Origin: CAXBBB01 sp963793245
GTDB taxonomy: Bacteria > Bacteroidota > Rhodothermia > Rhodothermales > BA12
Length of the DNA stretch: 64,000 bases
NCBI GenBank assembly: GCA_963793245.1
Contig: CAWBZG010000002.1
Location: forward strand, 930,001 to 994,000
Direction of reading: 5' to 3'
Positions 18,143 through 26,985 of the stretch are shown in pieces (the first letter of the stretch is position 1; each line of letters starts with the position of its first letter). Under the pieces are notes generated by a model. The model was given only the letters and a program-made list of their open reading frames with translations, was not told where the DNA came from and did not search any database. Both the position numbers and the translations under genes were made by a program.

Positions 18143-19033
18143 ATGACTCGTTTTCTGCCTCTCGTCTTCCTCGTCGTCTTAGCCGCCGCACCTGCCGTGC
18201 GCGCCCAGGAGTTGAACTGCCGAGTCAACGTCGACTACACCCAGTTGGAGCGCTCGGACGTCAACTTCCTCGACCAATTCGCCGTCGAAGTCCAAGAGTA
18301 TCTCAACAACCGACGGTGGACGAACGACCGCTTCGAGGACGTCGAGCGCATCGACTGCGCGATGCAGATCGCGTTTACCGACAGTCCGACGCAGACCTCG
18401 TTCCGCGCGCGCTTGGTCGTCACCTCGCAGCGGCCCATCTATGGAACGCGCCAATCGACGTCGATGCTCAAGGTGGCTGACGAGGCGTGGGATTTCGAGT
18501 ACGTGCAGGGGCAGAGCCTGACGAGCGATCCCAACCGGATCGACCGCCTCACGTCGCTGCTCGACTACTACGCCTACCTGATTCTGGGTTACGACTACGA
18601 CTCGTTCGCGCCGCTGGGTGGGACGCCGTTTTTCGAGCAGGCGCTGGACATCGTGACGCGTGCTCAGGCCGAAGCCGTCAACGGATGGACCTCGTTCGGA
18701 GCCGACCGGACGCGCTCGCAGATTGCTCAGGAGTTGACCGATCCGCGCTATCTGCCGGTGCGACAGGCGTACTACGCCATCCATCGCCTAGGCGTCGACG
18801 CGTTCATCGAGGATCCCGAGGTGGCGCGCGCGTCCGTCTTGGCGTCGCTCGAATCGTTCGAGGGCGTCGTCGATCAGGCGGCCAACCCCTACGTGCTCGA
18901 CATCTTTTTCGACACGAAGTCGAGTGCGATCGTGGGGATGCTGAGTCGTTCCTCGCAGTCGAGTAAGGCCTACGCGCTGCTGCTGACGCTCGACCCGACG
19001 CGCTCGTCGGTCTACGGGGCGCTGGTCAACTGA
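18143..19033 (+). CDS. porD: Type IX secretion protein PorD family (DUF4835)
   Basis: A 296-residue periplasmic protein; the signal peptide ends at VRAQ (about 22). The mature protein begins ELNCRVNVDYTQLERSDVNF and contains LNNRRWTNDRF, CAMQIAFTDSPTQTSFRARL, QSTSMLKVADEAWDFEY and LTSLLDYYAYLILGYDYDSF, the conserved run of DUF4835. It then has FFEQALDIVTRAQ and a Trp-rich helical region. DUF4835 is annotated as PorD, required for type IX secretion in Porphyromonas, and is restricted to Bacteroidota-like phyla. ATG 18143 gives a complete signal peptide. Divergent from the PorV-like gene (113 bases apart); deoC follows. Confidence 0.9.
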   Translation: MTRFLPLVFLVVLAAAPAVRAQELNCRVNVDYTQLERSDVNFLDQFAVEVQEYLNNRRWTNDRFEDVERIDCAMQIAFTDSPTQTSFRARLVVTSQRPIYGTRQSTSMLKVADEAWDFEYVQGQSLTSDPNRIDRLTSLLDYYAYLILGYDYDSFAPLGGTPFFEQALDIVTRAQAEAVNGWTSFGADRTRSQIAQELTDPRYLPVRQAYYAIHRLGVDAFIEDPEVARASVLASLESFEGVVDQAANPYVLDIFFDTKSSAIVGMLSRSSQSSKAYALLLTLDPTRSSVYGALVN

Positions 19034-19185
19034 CGGTTCGCTTCCAGCGCAACCTACTCTGCGGGGCCGAGGCGAAAGCGAAACAGACCCGGCAAAGGAT
19101 GGCAACTCCGGCATTCTGCACACGCGCGTCCGAGCGGGCTGCGTACTTTTGGGGCTGACCTCTTTGCCATCCATCCGCCCGCGCC

Positions 19186-20055
19186 ATGCAGCCCTCGCAA
19201 CGCGACGCCCTCGCTCTACGCCTCGAAGCACGTTTTGGACGCGCGTCCGACTCGCTTCCTACCGCTGACCGCTCGCTCCATCACGCCGTCGAGCGGATGG
19301 TGGCTGCCGGTGCTGCGCGAATGGGCGTGCGACGCGATTCGGATCAGTCCGCCGCCGATGCGTGCGCGCTGGCGCCTCCGATGGCGCGTCTGATCGACCA
19401 CACGGCGCTCAAAGCCGAGACGACGGTCGAGCAGATCGAAACGCTCTGCGCCGAAGCACGCAAGCATTGCTTTGCCTCGGTCTGCGTCAACCCGGTTCAC
19501 GTGGCGCGTTCGGCCCGCTTACTCTCGGGAAGTCCGGTCGCTGTCTGCACGGTCGTCGGCTTTCCGCTGGGAGCCACGACGAGTCAGGTCAAAGCCGCCG
19601 AGACCGAAGGCGCGATTCGCGACGGAGCGACCGAGATCGACATGGTGCTCGCCGTCGGCCTGCTCAAGAGTGGCGACACCGATGCCGTCGAGCGGGACAT
19701 CCGCGCCGTCGTCGAAGCAGCGAAAGGACCGCGTGCGGCGCGTCCGGCTCTGGTCAAGGTGATCCTGGAAACCGTCCTGCTGACCGACGAGGAAAAGGTC
19801 ATCGCATGCGTGCTCGCCCAGAACGCCGGAGCCGACTTCGTCAAAACGTCGACGGGTTTCAACAAAGGCGGTGCGACTCCCAACGACGTAGCGCTGATGC
19901 GGCGCGTCGTCGGCGACCGCATGGGCGTCAAGGCGTCGGGCGGTGTGCGCTCGGCGGACGACGTCGAGGCGATGGTCGCCAGCGGAGCGTCGCGCATCGG
20001 CGCCAGCGCCAGCGTCGCCATCGTCAGCGGCTTGACGTCGACTTCGGACTATTAG
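19186..20055 (+). CDS. deoC: Deoxyribose-phosphate aldolase
   Basis: A 289-residue enzyme splitting 2-deoxyribose 5-phosphate into glyceraldehyde 3-phosphate and acetaldehyde in deoxynucleoside breakdown. LIDHTALKAETT (about 68) starts the TIM barrel; the motifs VNPVHVARSARLL, VVGFPLGATT, ATEIDMV, the catalytic-lysine strands VKVILETVLLTDEEK (about 186) and ADFVKTSTGF (about 214, Schiff-base Lys), and VKASGGVRSADD follow. An N-terminal extension of about 65 residues, compared with E. coli-type enzymes, is seen in other DeoC proteins of this size class. ATG 19186 is the only early start; GTG/TTG internal starts cannot be excluded. Confidence 0.96.
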   Translation: MQPSQRDALALRLEARFGRASDSLPTADRSLHHAVERMVAAGAARMGVRRDSDQSAADACALAPPMARLIDHTALKAETTVEQIETLCAEARKHCFASVCVNPVHVARSARLLSGSPVAVCTVVGFPLGATTSQVKAAETEGAIRDGATEIDMVLAVGLLKSGDTDAVERDIRAVVEAAKGPRAARPALVKVILETVLLTDEEKVIACVLAQNAGADFVKTSTGFNKGGATPNDVALMRRVVGDRMGVKASGGVRSADDVEAMVASGASRIGASASVAIVSGLTSTSDY

Positions 20056-20102
20056 GCCGTCTCGCACGTTACTCCTCTCGTCTTTCCGCCATTCCCACCG
20101 CC

Positions 20103-20627
20103 ATGCGTCTAGTCGCACCGCTTCTGCTCCTGCTCACCGTCACGGCCTGCTCGTCCACGCGTCCTACGACCGACGCCCCCGACGAAGGCGCGCTGCCCGT
20201 TCCGGTTCAGATCGACCACTCGGCGTACGAGACGTTTGACGAGCGCCCGTACCGCGAGGACGCAACCGCGTCGACTGCCGAGGAAGGTCCGCGCCACGAC
20301 GTGCCCCAGCGTCTGCTCGACGGCACGTACGCAACACCTCAGATCGAGCCGGGGACGCGCCAGACCGTCCAAGGCTACCGCGTCCAGGTGTTTCAGTCGA
20401 CGGACAAGGCAGAAGCCGACGCGCGCGTCAACCAAGCCGTTGCGTGGTGGAACAGCCGGAATCAAGGCACGCCCGAAGTCTACACCGTTTTCCGTGCGCC
20501 GTACTACCGCGTCCGCGTCGGCAACTACGGTACGCGCGAAGGCGCCAACGCCGCACTTCGCGACCTCAGAGCGCGTTTTCCCCAGGCGCTGCTGGTTCAG
20601 GACCGTGTCACTGTGATCGCCAAGTAA
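20103..20627 (+). CDS. SPOR domain lipoprotein
   Basis: A 174-residue lipoprotein. The signal peptide ends in lipobox VTAC (Cys about 17), and a charged spacer leads to a C-terminal SPOR domain: GYRVQVFQSTDKAEADARVNQ (about 97) and YYRVRVGNYGTREGANAAL (about 138). SPOR domains bind denuded peptidoglycan glycan strands, often at the division site. The gene starts 47 bases after deoC and is followed two bases later by the PAP2 gene, so the two are probably co-transcribed. The specific partner is unknown. Confidence 0.87.
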   Translation: MRLVAPLLLLLTVTACSSTRPTTDAPDEGALPVPVQIDHSAYETFDERPYREDATASTAEEGPRHDVPQRLLDGTYATPQIEPGTRQTVQGYRVQVFQSTDKAEADARVNQAVAWWNSRNQGTPEVYTVFRAPYYRVRVGNYGTREGANAALRDLRARFPQALLVQDRVTVIAK

Positions 20628-20629
20628 AC

Positions 20630-21319
20630 GTGCGCTCGATCCTCGCAGCGTTTGTCTGGCTGCTTGCTATTATCGGACCGACGGCAGCCCAAACGCCGGA
20701 CTCGCTCGGCCTGCCCTCGTGCGGTCGCCTGGCCTGTGACCCCGACGCGCTCCAACGCGACATCGACCTCCTGATGTGGGCGTACGGCAATCCCTACGGA
20801 AGCGTGGGGTTGGGCAAAGTCGACGATCTGTCCTACGCGACGTTCGTGGCGATCCCGTTTGGCCTGGGCGTGTACGGCGCCGCCAGCAACGGCGATCTGC
20901 GTCCCGCCGTGCGTGTTGCCGTGTCCCAAGTGGTCTCGACGGGATTGGTGCTCGTACTCAAACGCTCGCAAGATCGTCCGCGCCCGTTTCGGTCGGGCAT
21001 GGTGCGGCAGCGCGGATCGGCTCTTGACAGTCTGGTGCTCACGCGCGACAACGGCAGCTTCCCCAGCGGACACGCCACGCTCGCGTTTACAGCGGCTACG
21101 TCGCTCGCCTTGAGCATCGACCTGTGGTACGTCACGCTTCCTACCTACGCCTGGGCGACGGCGGTTGCGTGGGCGAGGGTGCGGCAGGGCGTTCACTATC
21201 CGTCCGACGTGCTCGCGGGCGCCGCGCTGGGCTTCACGACGGCGGCGCTCGTTCACGTCCTGATGCCCGACGGACTGGGCGCCGAGGTGCCGATCTTTAG
21301 CCTCCGGGTGCGGTTGTGA
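20630..21319 (+). CDS. PAP2 superfamily phosphatase
   Basis: A 229-residue exported or membrane-bound lipid phosphatase. A signal-like helix is at 1-20. The three PAP2 motifs are present: KRSQDRPRPF (about 117), PSGHAT (about 143, catalytic His), and RVRQGVHYPSDVLAG (about 183, nucleophile His and Asp). Hydrophobic segments flank the motifs. It would dephosphorylate undecaprenyl pyrophosphate or phosphatidate; the substrate cannot be told. GTG 20630 is chosen because it starts directly before the hydrophobic segment and two bases after the SPOR gene's stop. Confidence 0.9.
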   Translation: MRSILAAFVWLLAIIGPTAAQTPDSLGLPSCGRLACDPDALQRDIDLLMWAYGNPYGSVGLGKVDDLSYATFVAIPFGLGVYGAASNGDLRPAVRVAVSQVVSTGLVLVLKRSQDRPRPFRSGMVRQRGSALDSLVLTRDNGSFPSGHATLAFTAATSLALSIDLWYVTLPTYAWATAVAWARVRQGVHYPSDVLAGAALGFTTAALVHVLMPDGLGAEVPIFSLRVRL

Positions 21320-21407
21320 CCCTGACATGATAGCCGAGGCCACGCACTGTAAGAGCGATTCATGGGTCGCCCGTACGCAGAGCCAGAGTTGACTTCTATA
21401 GCCAGAG

Positions 21408-22154
21408 TCACACCGCGTACAGCCGCAGGAACGTCCGCAGCAGGTCGTCGGCGTGGGTGGTGTCGTGCAGAGCGGCGAGCGTGGCGGCGAAAGCGGCGTC
21501 GTCTCCGCCTTCGGGATAGTGATCGCGGTAGAAGATCAGGCGCTCGCGCTCGCGTGCGGCGTCGAGTTCGGGGTGAAACTGGGTGCCGAAGACCGGAGCA
21601 TCCGCCATGCGAAACGACTGGTGCGGCTGCGTGTCCGAAATCGCTAGTTCGATAGCGCCGGGCGGAAGAGAGGTGACGCGGTCGTGGTGGCCCTGGTTGG
21701 CGAGAAAGCGGCGAGGGAGCGTGCCCAGCAGCGGGTCAGCGGCTCCGGCTTCGGTCAGGTCGACGTAGAGGGTGCCCATCTCGGCCTTGGCTCCGTCGTG
21801 CCGGACTTCACCTCCCAAAGCGCGGGCGAGAATCTGGTGTCCCCAGCAGCTTCCGAACGTCGGCAGTTTGCGCTCCACCGCCGTCTGAGCGAGGGACAGC
21901 AGGTGGGGCATCCAGTCGTAATCGCGCCACGCGTCGAAGGCACCTGCTCCGCCGATCATCAGTGCGTCGCAGTTATCCAAGAGCGCATCGCCCAGGTCAT
22001 CGGTCAGGACGCTGATGGTCGTGATCTGATCGACGGTGATGCCCGAGCGCTCGGCGAAGCAGTCGACTTCTTGCTGCTGGATGTAGGGTTCGGCGCGGGC
22101 TTGGAGTAGCGTCACGCGGACGTGGGCGAGGGTAGAATCTGTCGGGTGGCTCAC
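21408..22154 (-). CDS. Type 1 glutamine amidotransferase-like protein (GATase1, GMP-synthase type)
   Basis: A 248-residue class I amidotransferase. The nucleophile elbow FGSCWGHQILARALGG (Cys about 101) and GTQFHPELD (His/Glu, about 192) supply the catalytic triad, and MIGGAGAF precedes the elbow. Stand-alone GATase1 proteins of this kind often act as gamma-glutamyl peptide hydrolases or unassigned amide transferases. No synthetase partner is adjacent. Its start overlaps the end of maf by four bases, so they are translated together. Confidence 0.87.
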   Translation of the reverse strand: MSHPTDSTLAHVRVTLLQARAEPYIQQQEVDCFAERSGITVDQITTISVLTDDLGDALLDNCDALMIGGAGAFDAWRDYDWMPHLLSLAQTAVERKLPTFGSCWGHQILARALGGEVRHDGAKAEMGTLYVDLTEAGAADPLLGTLPRRFLANQGHHDRVTSLPPGAIELAISDTQPHQSFRMADAPVFGTQFHPELDAARERERLIFYRDHYPEGGDDAAFAATLAALHDTTHADDLLRTFLRLYAV

Positions 22155-22744
22155 AGGCGGATCAGGTCGGAAAAGTGGCGTTCGATCATGCGGTTGAGTC
22201 GGTAGACGGGTAGGCCGACGACGGCGTAGTAGTCGCCCTCGATGCGGCGGACGAACAGGGCGCCTCTGTCGTCCTGAATGCCATAGGCTCCGGCTTTGTC
22301 CATCGGCGAACCACCGCTGACGTAGGCGGCAATAGCATCGTCAGTCAAATCGCCGAAGTACACATCGACCGCTTCGTGTTCGGCCTCTCGGCGTCCGCTG
22401 GCGGAGTGAACCAAGGCGATGCCAGTCAATACAGTGTGGCGTTGGCCCGAAAGCCGCCTGAGCATGGCACGGGCGGCCTTCGCGTCGGTCGGTTTACCCA
22501 GGATCTCGCCGTCGAGCACGACGATGGTGTCGGAACCGAGCACGAGAGCGTCGGGGTGTTCGTGCGAAACAGCGGCGGCTTTCTCCATCGCCAGGTGCAG
22601 CACCAGAGCGCTGGGTTCGATGCCGTGGGGCGGAGTCTCATCGACCTGGGCCGGGTGGACGGTGAAGTCGTGGCCGAGCAGCGGAAGCAACTCGCGTCGG
22701 CGGGGCGAAGCCGAGGCCAGTACGAACGGAACGGTTAGAGGCAT
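22151..22744 (-). CDS. maf: Maf family nucleotide pyrophosphatase
   Basis: A 197-residue Maf/YhdE-type enzyme that hydrolyses dTTP/UTP or modified nucleotides to monophosphates, acting as a house-cleaning enzyme. Conserved motifs: FVLASASPRRRELL (about 6), DETPP (about 37), SDTIVVLDGEILGKP (about 70), LSGQRHTVLTG (about 98) and SPMDKAGAYGIQDDRG (about 145). The start ATG 22744 lies directly before the first strand; an upstream in-frame ATG would add about 120 residues reading across the ParA gene on the other strand, which is not credible. Divergent from parA. Confidence 0.93.
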   Translation of the reverse strand: MPLTVPFVLASASPRRRELLPLLGHDFTVHPAQVDETPPHGIEPSALVLHLAMEKAAAVSHEHPDALVLGSDTIVVLDGEILGKPTDAKAARAMLRRLSGQRHTVLTGIALVHSASGRREAEHEAVDVYFGDLTDDAIAAYVSGGSPMDKAGAYGIQDDRGALFVRRIEGDYYAVVGLPVYRLNRMIERHFSDLIRL

Positions 22745-22817
22745 AGGGCGGAAAATCGGGCGTGTCCAGGGCGCGGAGCGAGGACGTAGTTTGGTCGTCT
22801 TGCACGCCCACCTCTGA

Positions 22818-23684
22818 ATGATCGTTCTATCCATCTGTAACCACAAGGGAGGGACGGGGAAGACGACGACCGCCGCCCACCTCGCCGCCGCCCTCGGACT
22901 GAGCGGACTGCGCACGCTCGTCGTCGACCTCGACCCACAAGGCTTCCTGACGCGCCTGCTCGACGTCGACGAACCCGACGTGACGGCGTCGTCGCTCACG
23001 CTCTTCGATCCGAGTTTCAACCTGGCCGACGTGCCCGTTGTGAAGGCGAGCGGTTTTGACTTGCTGCCGTCGTCGAGCAAGATGACGCACGCGATGCGGC
23101 AACTGGGCAAGCCCACCGATGTGCTCTACGCCAAGGAAGCCCTCAAAAGCGCGCCCGAATACGACGTCGTCCTGTTCGACACCGCCGCCGCAGTGACCGT
23201 GTTCAGTCTCAATGCGCTGGTCGCGTCGCGCTTCGTCGTCATTCCGGTCACGCCCGAACATCAGCCGGTCCTGGGCGCCGAGCAGACGTTTCAGACCATC
23301 CGAACGGTCCAGCAGAAACTCAATCCGCAGTTGACCGATCCGATGTTCTTGTTCACGCAGGTCGACGCGCGTAAGGGAACGCACAACGCCTACCGCGCAC
23401 TCGTCCGTGAGCACTACGGACCGTGCGTGCTCAAGTCGATAATCCGCACGTCGACCGAGCTATCTCGGCAGCACGGCGTCGGGAAGACCGCATTCGACGG
23501 AGCACCGACGGCGCGTGGACCGGGCAACTACGCCAACGCTGCCGACGAAATCCTGCGCATCATCCGCAAGGGCGGCTTGCACACCGACGTGCGCGGACGG
23601 TCCGCCGAACAACACGCTCGTCTCAAATCGGGCGATCTGCCCCAGACGACAGACCCGTCCACCTACGCCGACTCGATTCTGTGA
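22818..23684 (+). CDS. ParA family ATPase (orphan)
   Basis: A 288-residue Walker-type ATPase. The deviant Walker A NHKGGTGKTTTAAHLA is at about 8-23, VVDLDPQGFLT at about 38, and DVVLFDTAAAV at about 115 stands where chromosomal ParA has D-T-P-P. The C-terminal about 60 residues are charged and low in conservation. No parB or parS-like sequence is adjacent, so it is not a standard chromosome partition pair; orphan ParA proteins place other cargo such as chemosensory arrays or carboxysomes. The stop overlaps the GTG start of the penicillin acylase gene. Confidence 0.85.
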   Translation: MIVLSICNHKGGTGKTTTAAHLAAALGLSGLRTLVVDLDPQGFLTRLLDVDEPDVTASSLTLFDPSFNLADVPVVKASGFDLLPSSSKMTHAMRQLGKPTDVLYAKEALKSAPEYDVVLFDTAAAVTVFSLNALVASRFVVIPVTPEHQPVLGAEQTFQTIRTVQQKLNPQLTDPMFLFTQVDARKGTHNAYRALVREHYGPCVLKSIIRTSTELSRQHGVGKTAFDGAPTARGPGNYANAADEILRIIRKGGLHTDVRGRSAEQHARLKSGDLPQTTDPSTYADSIL

Positions 23685-26098
23685 CGACTTCTCGCACCCG
23701 CCCTGTCGTCTTCCTGATCGCATCGCTCGCTGGACTTATCGCCCTAGTCTGGATCGGGCTGGCGGGCGTCGGGGCGATTCCACCGCTGGCACTGATGCTT
23801 GACCCCGCGCACGGCCTCTATCGCACTGCGCGGTTGGCCGACGCAGACCACGCGCAGCCTGACATTCCCGAGATGGACGGAGCCGTCACCATCGTCCGCG
23901 ACGGACGCGGTGTGCCGCACATCTTCGCAGATACCGATGCCGATGCCGTCCGCGCGCTGGGCTGGGCGACGGCGCAGGATCGACTGTTTCAGATGGACTT
24001 CGTCGCCCGCGTTGCGTCTGGTCGGCTGAGCGAAGCCGTAGGAGCCTCCGCCGTCGACACGGATCGCTACTTGCGGAGCAGCGGGATGGAGTGGGGCGCG
24101 CAGCGCAACTGGGCAACGATTCAGCAGGAGGGAGGCATCGAACTGGACCTGCTCTCGTGGTACGCCCAAGGCGTCAACGCGTACGTTTCGACGCTCGCTC
24201 CGTCCGACTATCCCGCCGAGATGCGCTTGCTGGGCTACGCGCCCGAGCCGTGGACGCCGATCCATACGCTGCGGATGATGCAGTACATGGCGTACGACCT
24301 GTCGTCCGGCAGCGATTGGCCGGGCTACTCCGACATGGCCGACGATCTGGGCGCCGCTTATGACACGCTGTTTCCGCGCTACGCTCGCCTGGGTCCGCCC
24401 GTCGATCCGTCTTGGGGGCAGGACGAAGTTGCCGCGTCGATTCCTGCCGGAGCACGAACGCCGCGACTGAGCGCGTATCTGCAGCGCGTCCACGAGATGA
24501 CGCAAGGGACGATGTGGGAGGGCTTGCGGATGGGCAAAGGCTCGAACAACTGGGCCGTCGCGCCCTCGCATTCGGCGTCGGGCGGCGCACTGCTGGCAGG
24601 CGACATGCACCTCTCGCTCACGTTGCCCGCCATCTGGTACGAAGTCCGATTGCTGTCGCCCAACCTGAACACGTACGGCGTCGCCGTGCCGGGAGCGCCG
24701 CTGCCCGTCGAAGCCTTCACGCCCCATCACGCCTGGGCCTTCACCAACGCGCCCGCCGATCAGGTCGATTGGTACCGTCTCGAACTCTCGGACGACAAGC
24801 GGCAGTACCGATGCGGCGAGAAGTGGTGCGATCTGGCGTTGGAGATCTCGGAAATCGACGTCAACGGCGGCGACGCGATTGCCGACACGCTGCGCTTCAG
24901 CCACCTGGGACCGGTCACGATGCGCGACGGCGAGGCGCTCGCGATGAAGTGGACGGCGCACGAACGCAACCGCACGATGGCAGCGCTGTGGGGCATGAAC
25001 ACGGCCAAAACGTCCGCTGAATTTGACGACGCCACGCGTCTATGGGATACGCCGATGCAGAACATCGCGTACGCTAGCGTCGATGGCACCGTCCGCATCC
25101 GCTCGACCGGCCACGTGCCGATCCGCTCGGCTGGCGTCGCGTGGGGCATTCAAGACGGCACGACGACCGATGAAGCCTGGATCGGGCGCGTCCCGTTCGA
25201 CGAGTTGCCGTTCCGAGACGCCGCGACGGACGGCTTCCTGCAATCGACCAACCAGATGCTCGCTGGAGCCGGTTATCCGTATTACTTGGGCCAAAACTGG
25301 CAGTCCGAAATGCGCCCGCTCCGCATCGACAGCTTGCTGCGCGCCCAGCCCACGCACTCCGCCGACGATTTCAAGCGCTACCAACGCGACGTGCACGTCG
25401 TCGAGCACGATCTGCTCGCCCCACTCATGGCCGACCTCGACGCGCAATCGCTCACGCCGCGCGCCTTGGACCTGCGCCGGATGCTCCTCGCCTGGAACGG
25501 TGACGCAGACAACGACCAGGCCGCGCCGCTCGCCTACTACGTGTTCACCGGTTTGCTCGACGATCTGACGTGGGACGAACCCGAACTCAAGCGTACGCCG
25601 AGCGAAGGCATTTTCCCCTGGCTCTACGCCGAGAATCCCGCCAGCCCCTGGTTCGACAACGCCGACACGCCCGAACGCGAAGACGCCCCCGCCATCCTCG
25701 CCCTCACCCTCAACGCCGCCGCCGACAGCCTCGATGCGCGCTACGGAGCCGATACGACCGCCTGGCGCTGGGGCGACAAGCACGCTGTCGTCTTCCGGCA
25801 CATCACCGAGAGTCAGGCGCTGCGCCCGTTCTGGCGCGGTCCGGTCGAATACCCCGGCTTCGCGTCGACGTTATCACCAGCGCGCGGCCTGCGCACGACC
25901 CACAGCGCGTCGTGGCGCGTCGTCGTCGACTTCGGATCGGGCGCGCCGCAAGCCTGGGGCATCTACCCCGGCGGACAAAGTGGCAACCCGTTTTCATCGC
26001 TCTACGACCTCCACTTGCCTGCCTTCACCGCGTTCGAGTACTACGATCTCCACCTGACGACTGGCCCAGACGATCCACGTCTTGCCCTTGGCGATTGA
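23681..26098 (+). CDS. Penicillin acylase family protein (Ntn hydrolase)
   Basis: An 805-residue secreted Ntn hydrolase. An N-terminal hydrophobic helix (about 8-30) is followed by the alpha chain with VRDGRGVPHIFADTDADAVRALGWATAQDRLFQMD (shown in parts: VPHIFA and AQDRLFQMD, about 75-105). The self-cleavage site lies at MGKGSNNWAV (about 285), where Ser becomes the catalytic N-terminus, and the beta chain has GDMHLSLTLPAIWYEVRL and VPGAPLPVEAFTPHHAW. Substrates may be N-acyl homoserine lactones or beta-lactam side chains; the sequence does not decide. GTG 23681 overlaps the ParA stop (GTGA). Confidence 0.93.
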   Translation: MTTSRTRPVVFLIASLAGLIALVWIGLAGVGAIPPLALMLDPAHGLYRTARLADADHAQPDIPEMDGAVTIVRDGRGVPHIFADTDADAVRALGWATAQDRLFQMDFVARVASGRLSEAVGASAVDTDRYLRSSGMEWGAQRNWATIQQEGGIELDLLSWYAQGVNAYVSTLAPSDYPAEMRLLGYAPEPWTPIHTLRMMQYMAYDLSSGSDWPGYSDMADDLGAAYDTLFPRYARLGPPVDPSWGQDEVAASIPAGARTPRLSAYLQRVHEMTQGTMWEGLRMGKGSNNWAVAPSHSASGGALLAGDMHLSLTLPAIWYEVRLLSPNLNTYGVAVPGAPLPVEAFTPHHAWAFTNAPADQVDWYRLELSDDKRQYRCGEKWCDLALEISEIDVNGGDAIADTLRFSHLGPVTMRDGEALAMKWTAHERNRTMAALWGMNTAKTSAEFDDATRLWDTPMQNIAYASVDGTVRIRSTGHVPIRSAGVAWGIQDGTTTDEAWIGRVPFDELPFRDAATDGFLQSTNQMLAGAGYPYYLGQNWQSEMRPLRIDSLLRAQPTHSADDFKRYQRDVHVVEHDLLAPLMADLDAQSLTPRALDLRRMLLAWNGDADNDQAAPLAYYVFTGLLDDLTWDEPELKRTPSEGIFPWLYAENPASPWFDNADTPEREDAPAILALTLNAAADSLDARYGADTTAWRWGDKHAVVFRHITESQALRPFWRGPVEYPGFASTLSPARGLRTTHSASWRVVVDFGSGAPQAWGIYPGGQSGNPFSSLYDLHLPAFTAFEYYDLHLTTGPDDPRLALGD

Positions 26099-26122
26099 CG
26101 CGTGATCGTTCGTGGCGCCAGG

Positions 26123-26899
26123 TCACGAGGCGAGTCGCCTGAGGGATCGCAGTTTGCGTTTGGTGTCACCTTTGATCTTGAACCATCGCGCGCGTGCTGC
26201 GGCTGCTCGGCTGGGAGACGGACTGAAGTGGTGTACCGGCGTGGCGGCGAAGTGGCCCACGGATGCGTACCCGAGGGGGGCGAGGTGGGCGGTCAGCGCG
26301 TCTACGTGGGTGTGTGTTGCGGCTTCGATGAGCAGATCGGGGCGGTCGCGAGCGAGGGTCTCGGTCGCCCCTCGAAGCACCTCCATCTCCATACCTTCCA
26401 CGTCGATTTTGATGAGCGTCGCGGGTACGTCTGTGTTGGCCTCTCGCCAGTCGGCGACGACAGAATCCAGCGTTACGATCTCGATGGTGCCGCTGCCCGT
26501 CGCCAGTTCCGCCATGCCATAATTGTCTGGGTACTGGGCGTTTTCGACGACGCTCGCCCGTCCTGCCTCGGCTCCTAGTCCCTTCTCCACCAGCGTGGCA
26601 TCGACCCCGTTGGCTGCGAGGTTGGCCCTCAGCGCTGGAAGTACGACCGGGTTTGGCTCGACGGAGATTAGGTGATCGGTGGCAAACGTCCCCAGATAGA
26701 CCGAATGGTTGCCGATGTTGGCACCCACGTCTAGCACCAAACCGTCTCGCCCGGAGATCAGAGAAGCCGCGTATTCAAGTAGACTTACCTCGTAAAACGT
26801 CCCCTTCCGGACGATCTCCCGGTAGATCATATCATCGTCAGCGGCTCCCGATAGACTGATAGTGCGCCCGTGATACGAGAAGGTCGACGTGGGAGGCAT
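26123..26899 (-). CDS. FkbM family methyltransferase
   Basis: A 258-residue SAM-dependent methyltransferase. Motif I is VLDVGANIGNHSVYLG (about 54), acidic motif ISVEPNPVVLPALRANL (about 76) binds the ribose, and LIKIDVEGMEMEVLRGA (about 158) is the FkbM signature. FkbM enzymes usually O-methylate sugars in glycans or natural products. It is a single gene, convergent with the acylase gene (stop codons about 24 bases apart). No glycosyltransferase cluster is nearby, so the substrate is unknown. Confidence 0.92.
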   Translation of the reverse strand: MPPTSTFSYHGRTISLSGAADDDMIYREIVRKGTFYEVSLLEYAASLISGRDGLVLDVGANIGNHSVYLGTFATDHLISVEPNPVVLPALRANLAANGVDATLVEKGLGAEAGRASVVENAQYPDNYGMAELATGSGTIEIVTLDSVVADWREANTDVPATLIKIDVEGMEMEVLRGATETLARDRPDLLIEAATHTHVDALTAHLAPLGYASVGHFAATPVHHFSPSPSRAAAARARWFKIKGDTKRKLRSLRRLAS

Positions 26900-26985
26900 G
26901 GAGCGGCGGGAGGATAGCGGTTCACGAAGGTAGGTCGCCGAGGCTGCGGAGCCAGGCGAGATTTCAACCGTCCGATCTCATGCGA

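Noticed and set aside
22818..23684. ParA as part of a chromosome or plasmid partition locus
   Set aside because: No parB or parS-like sites are adjacent and the catalytic segment is atypical, so an origin or plasmid reading is not supported.
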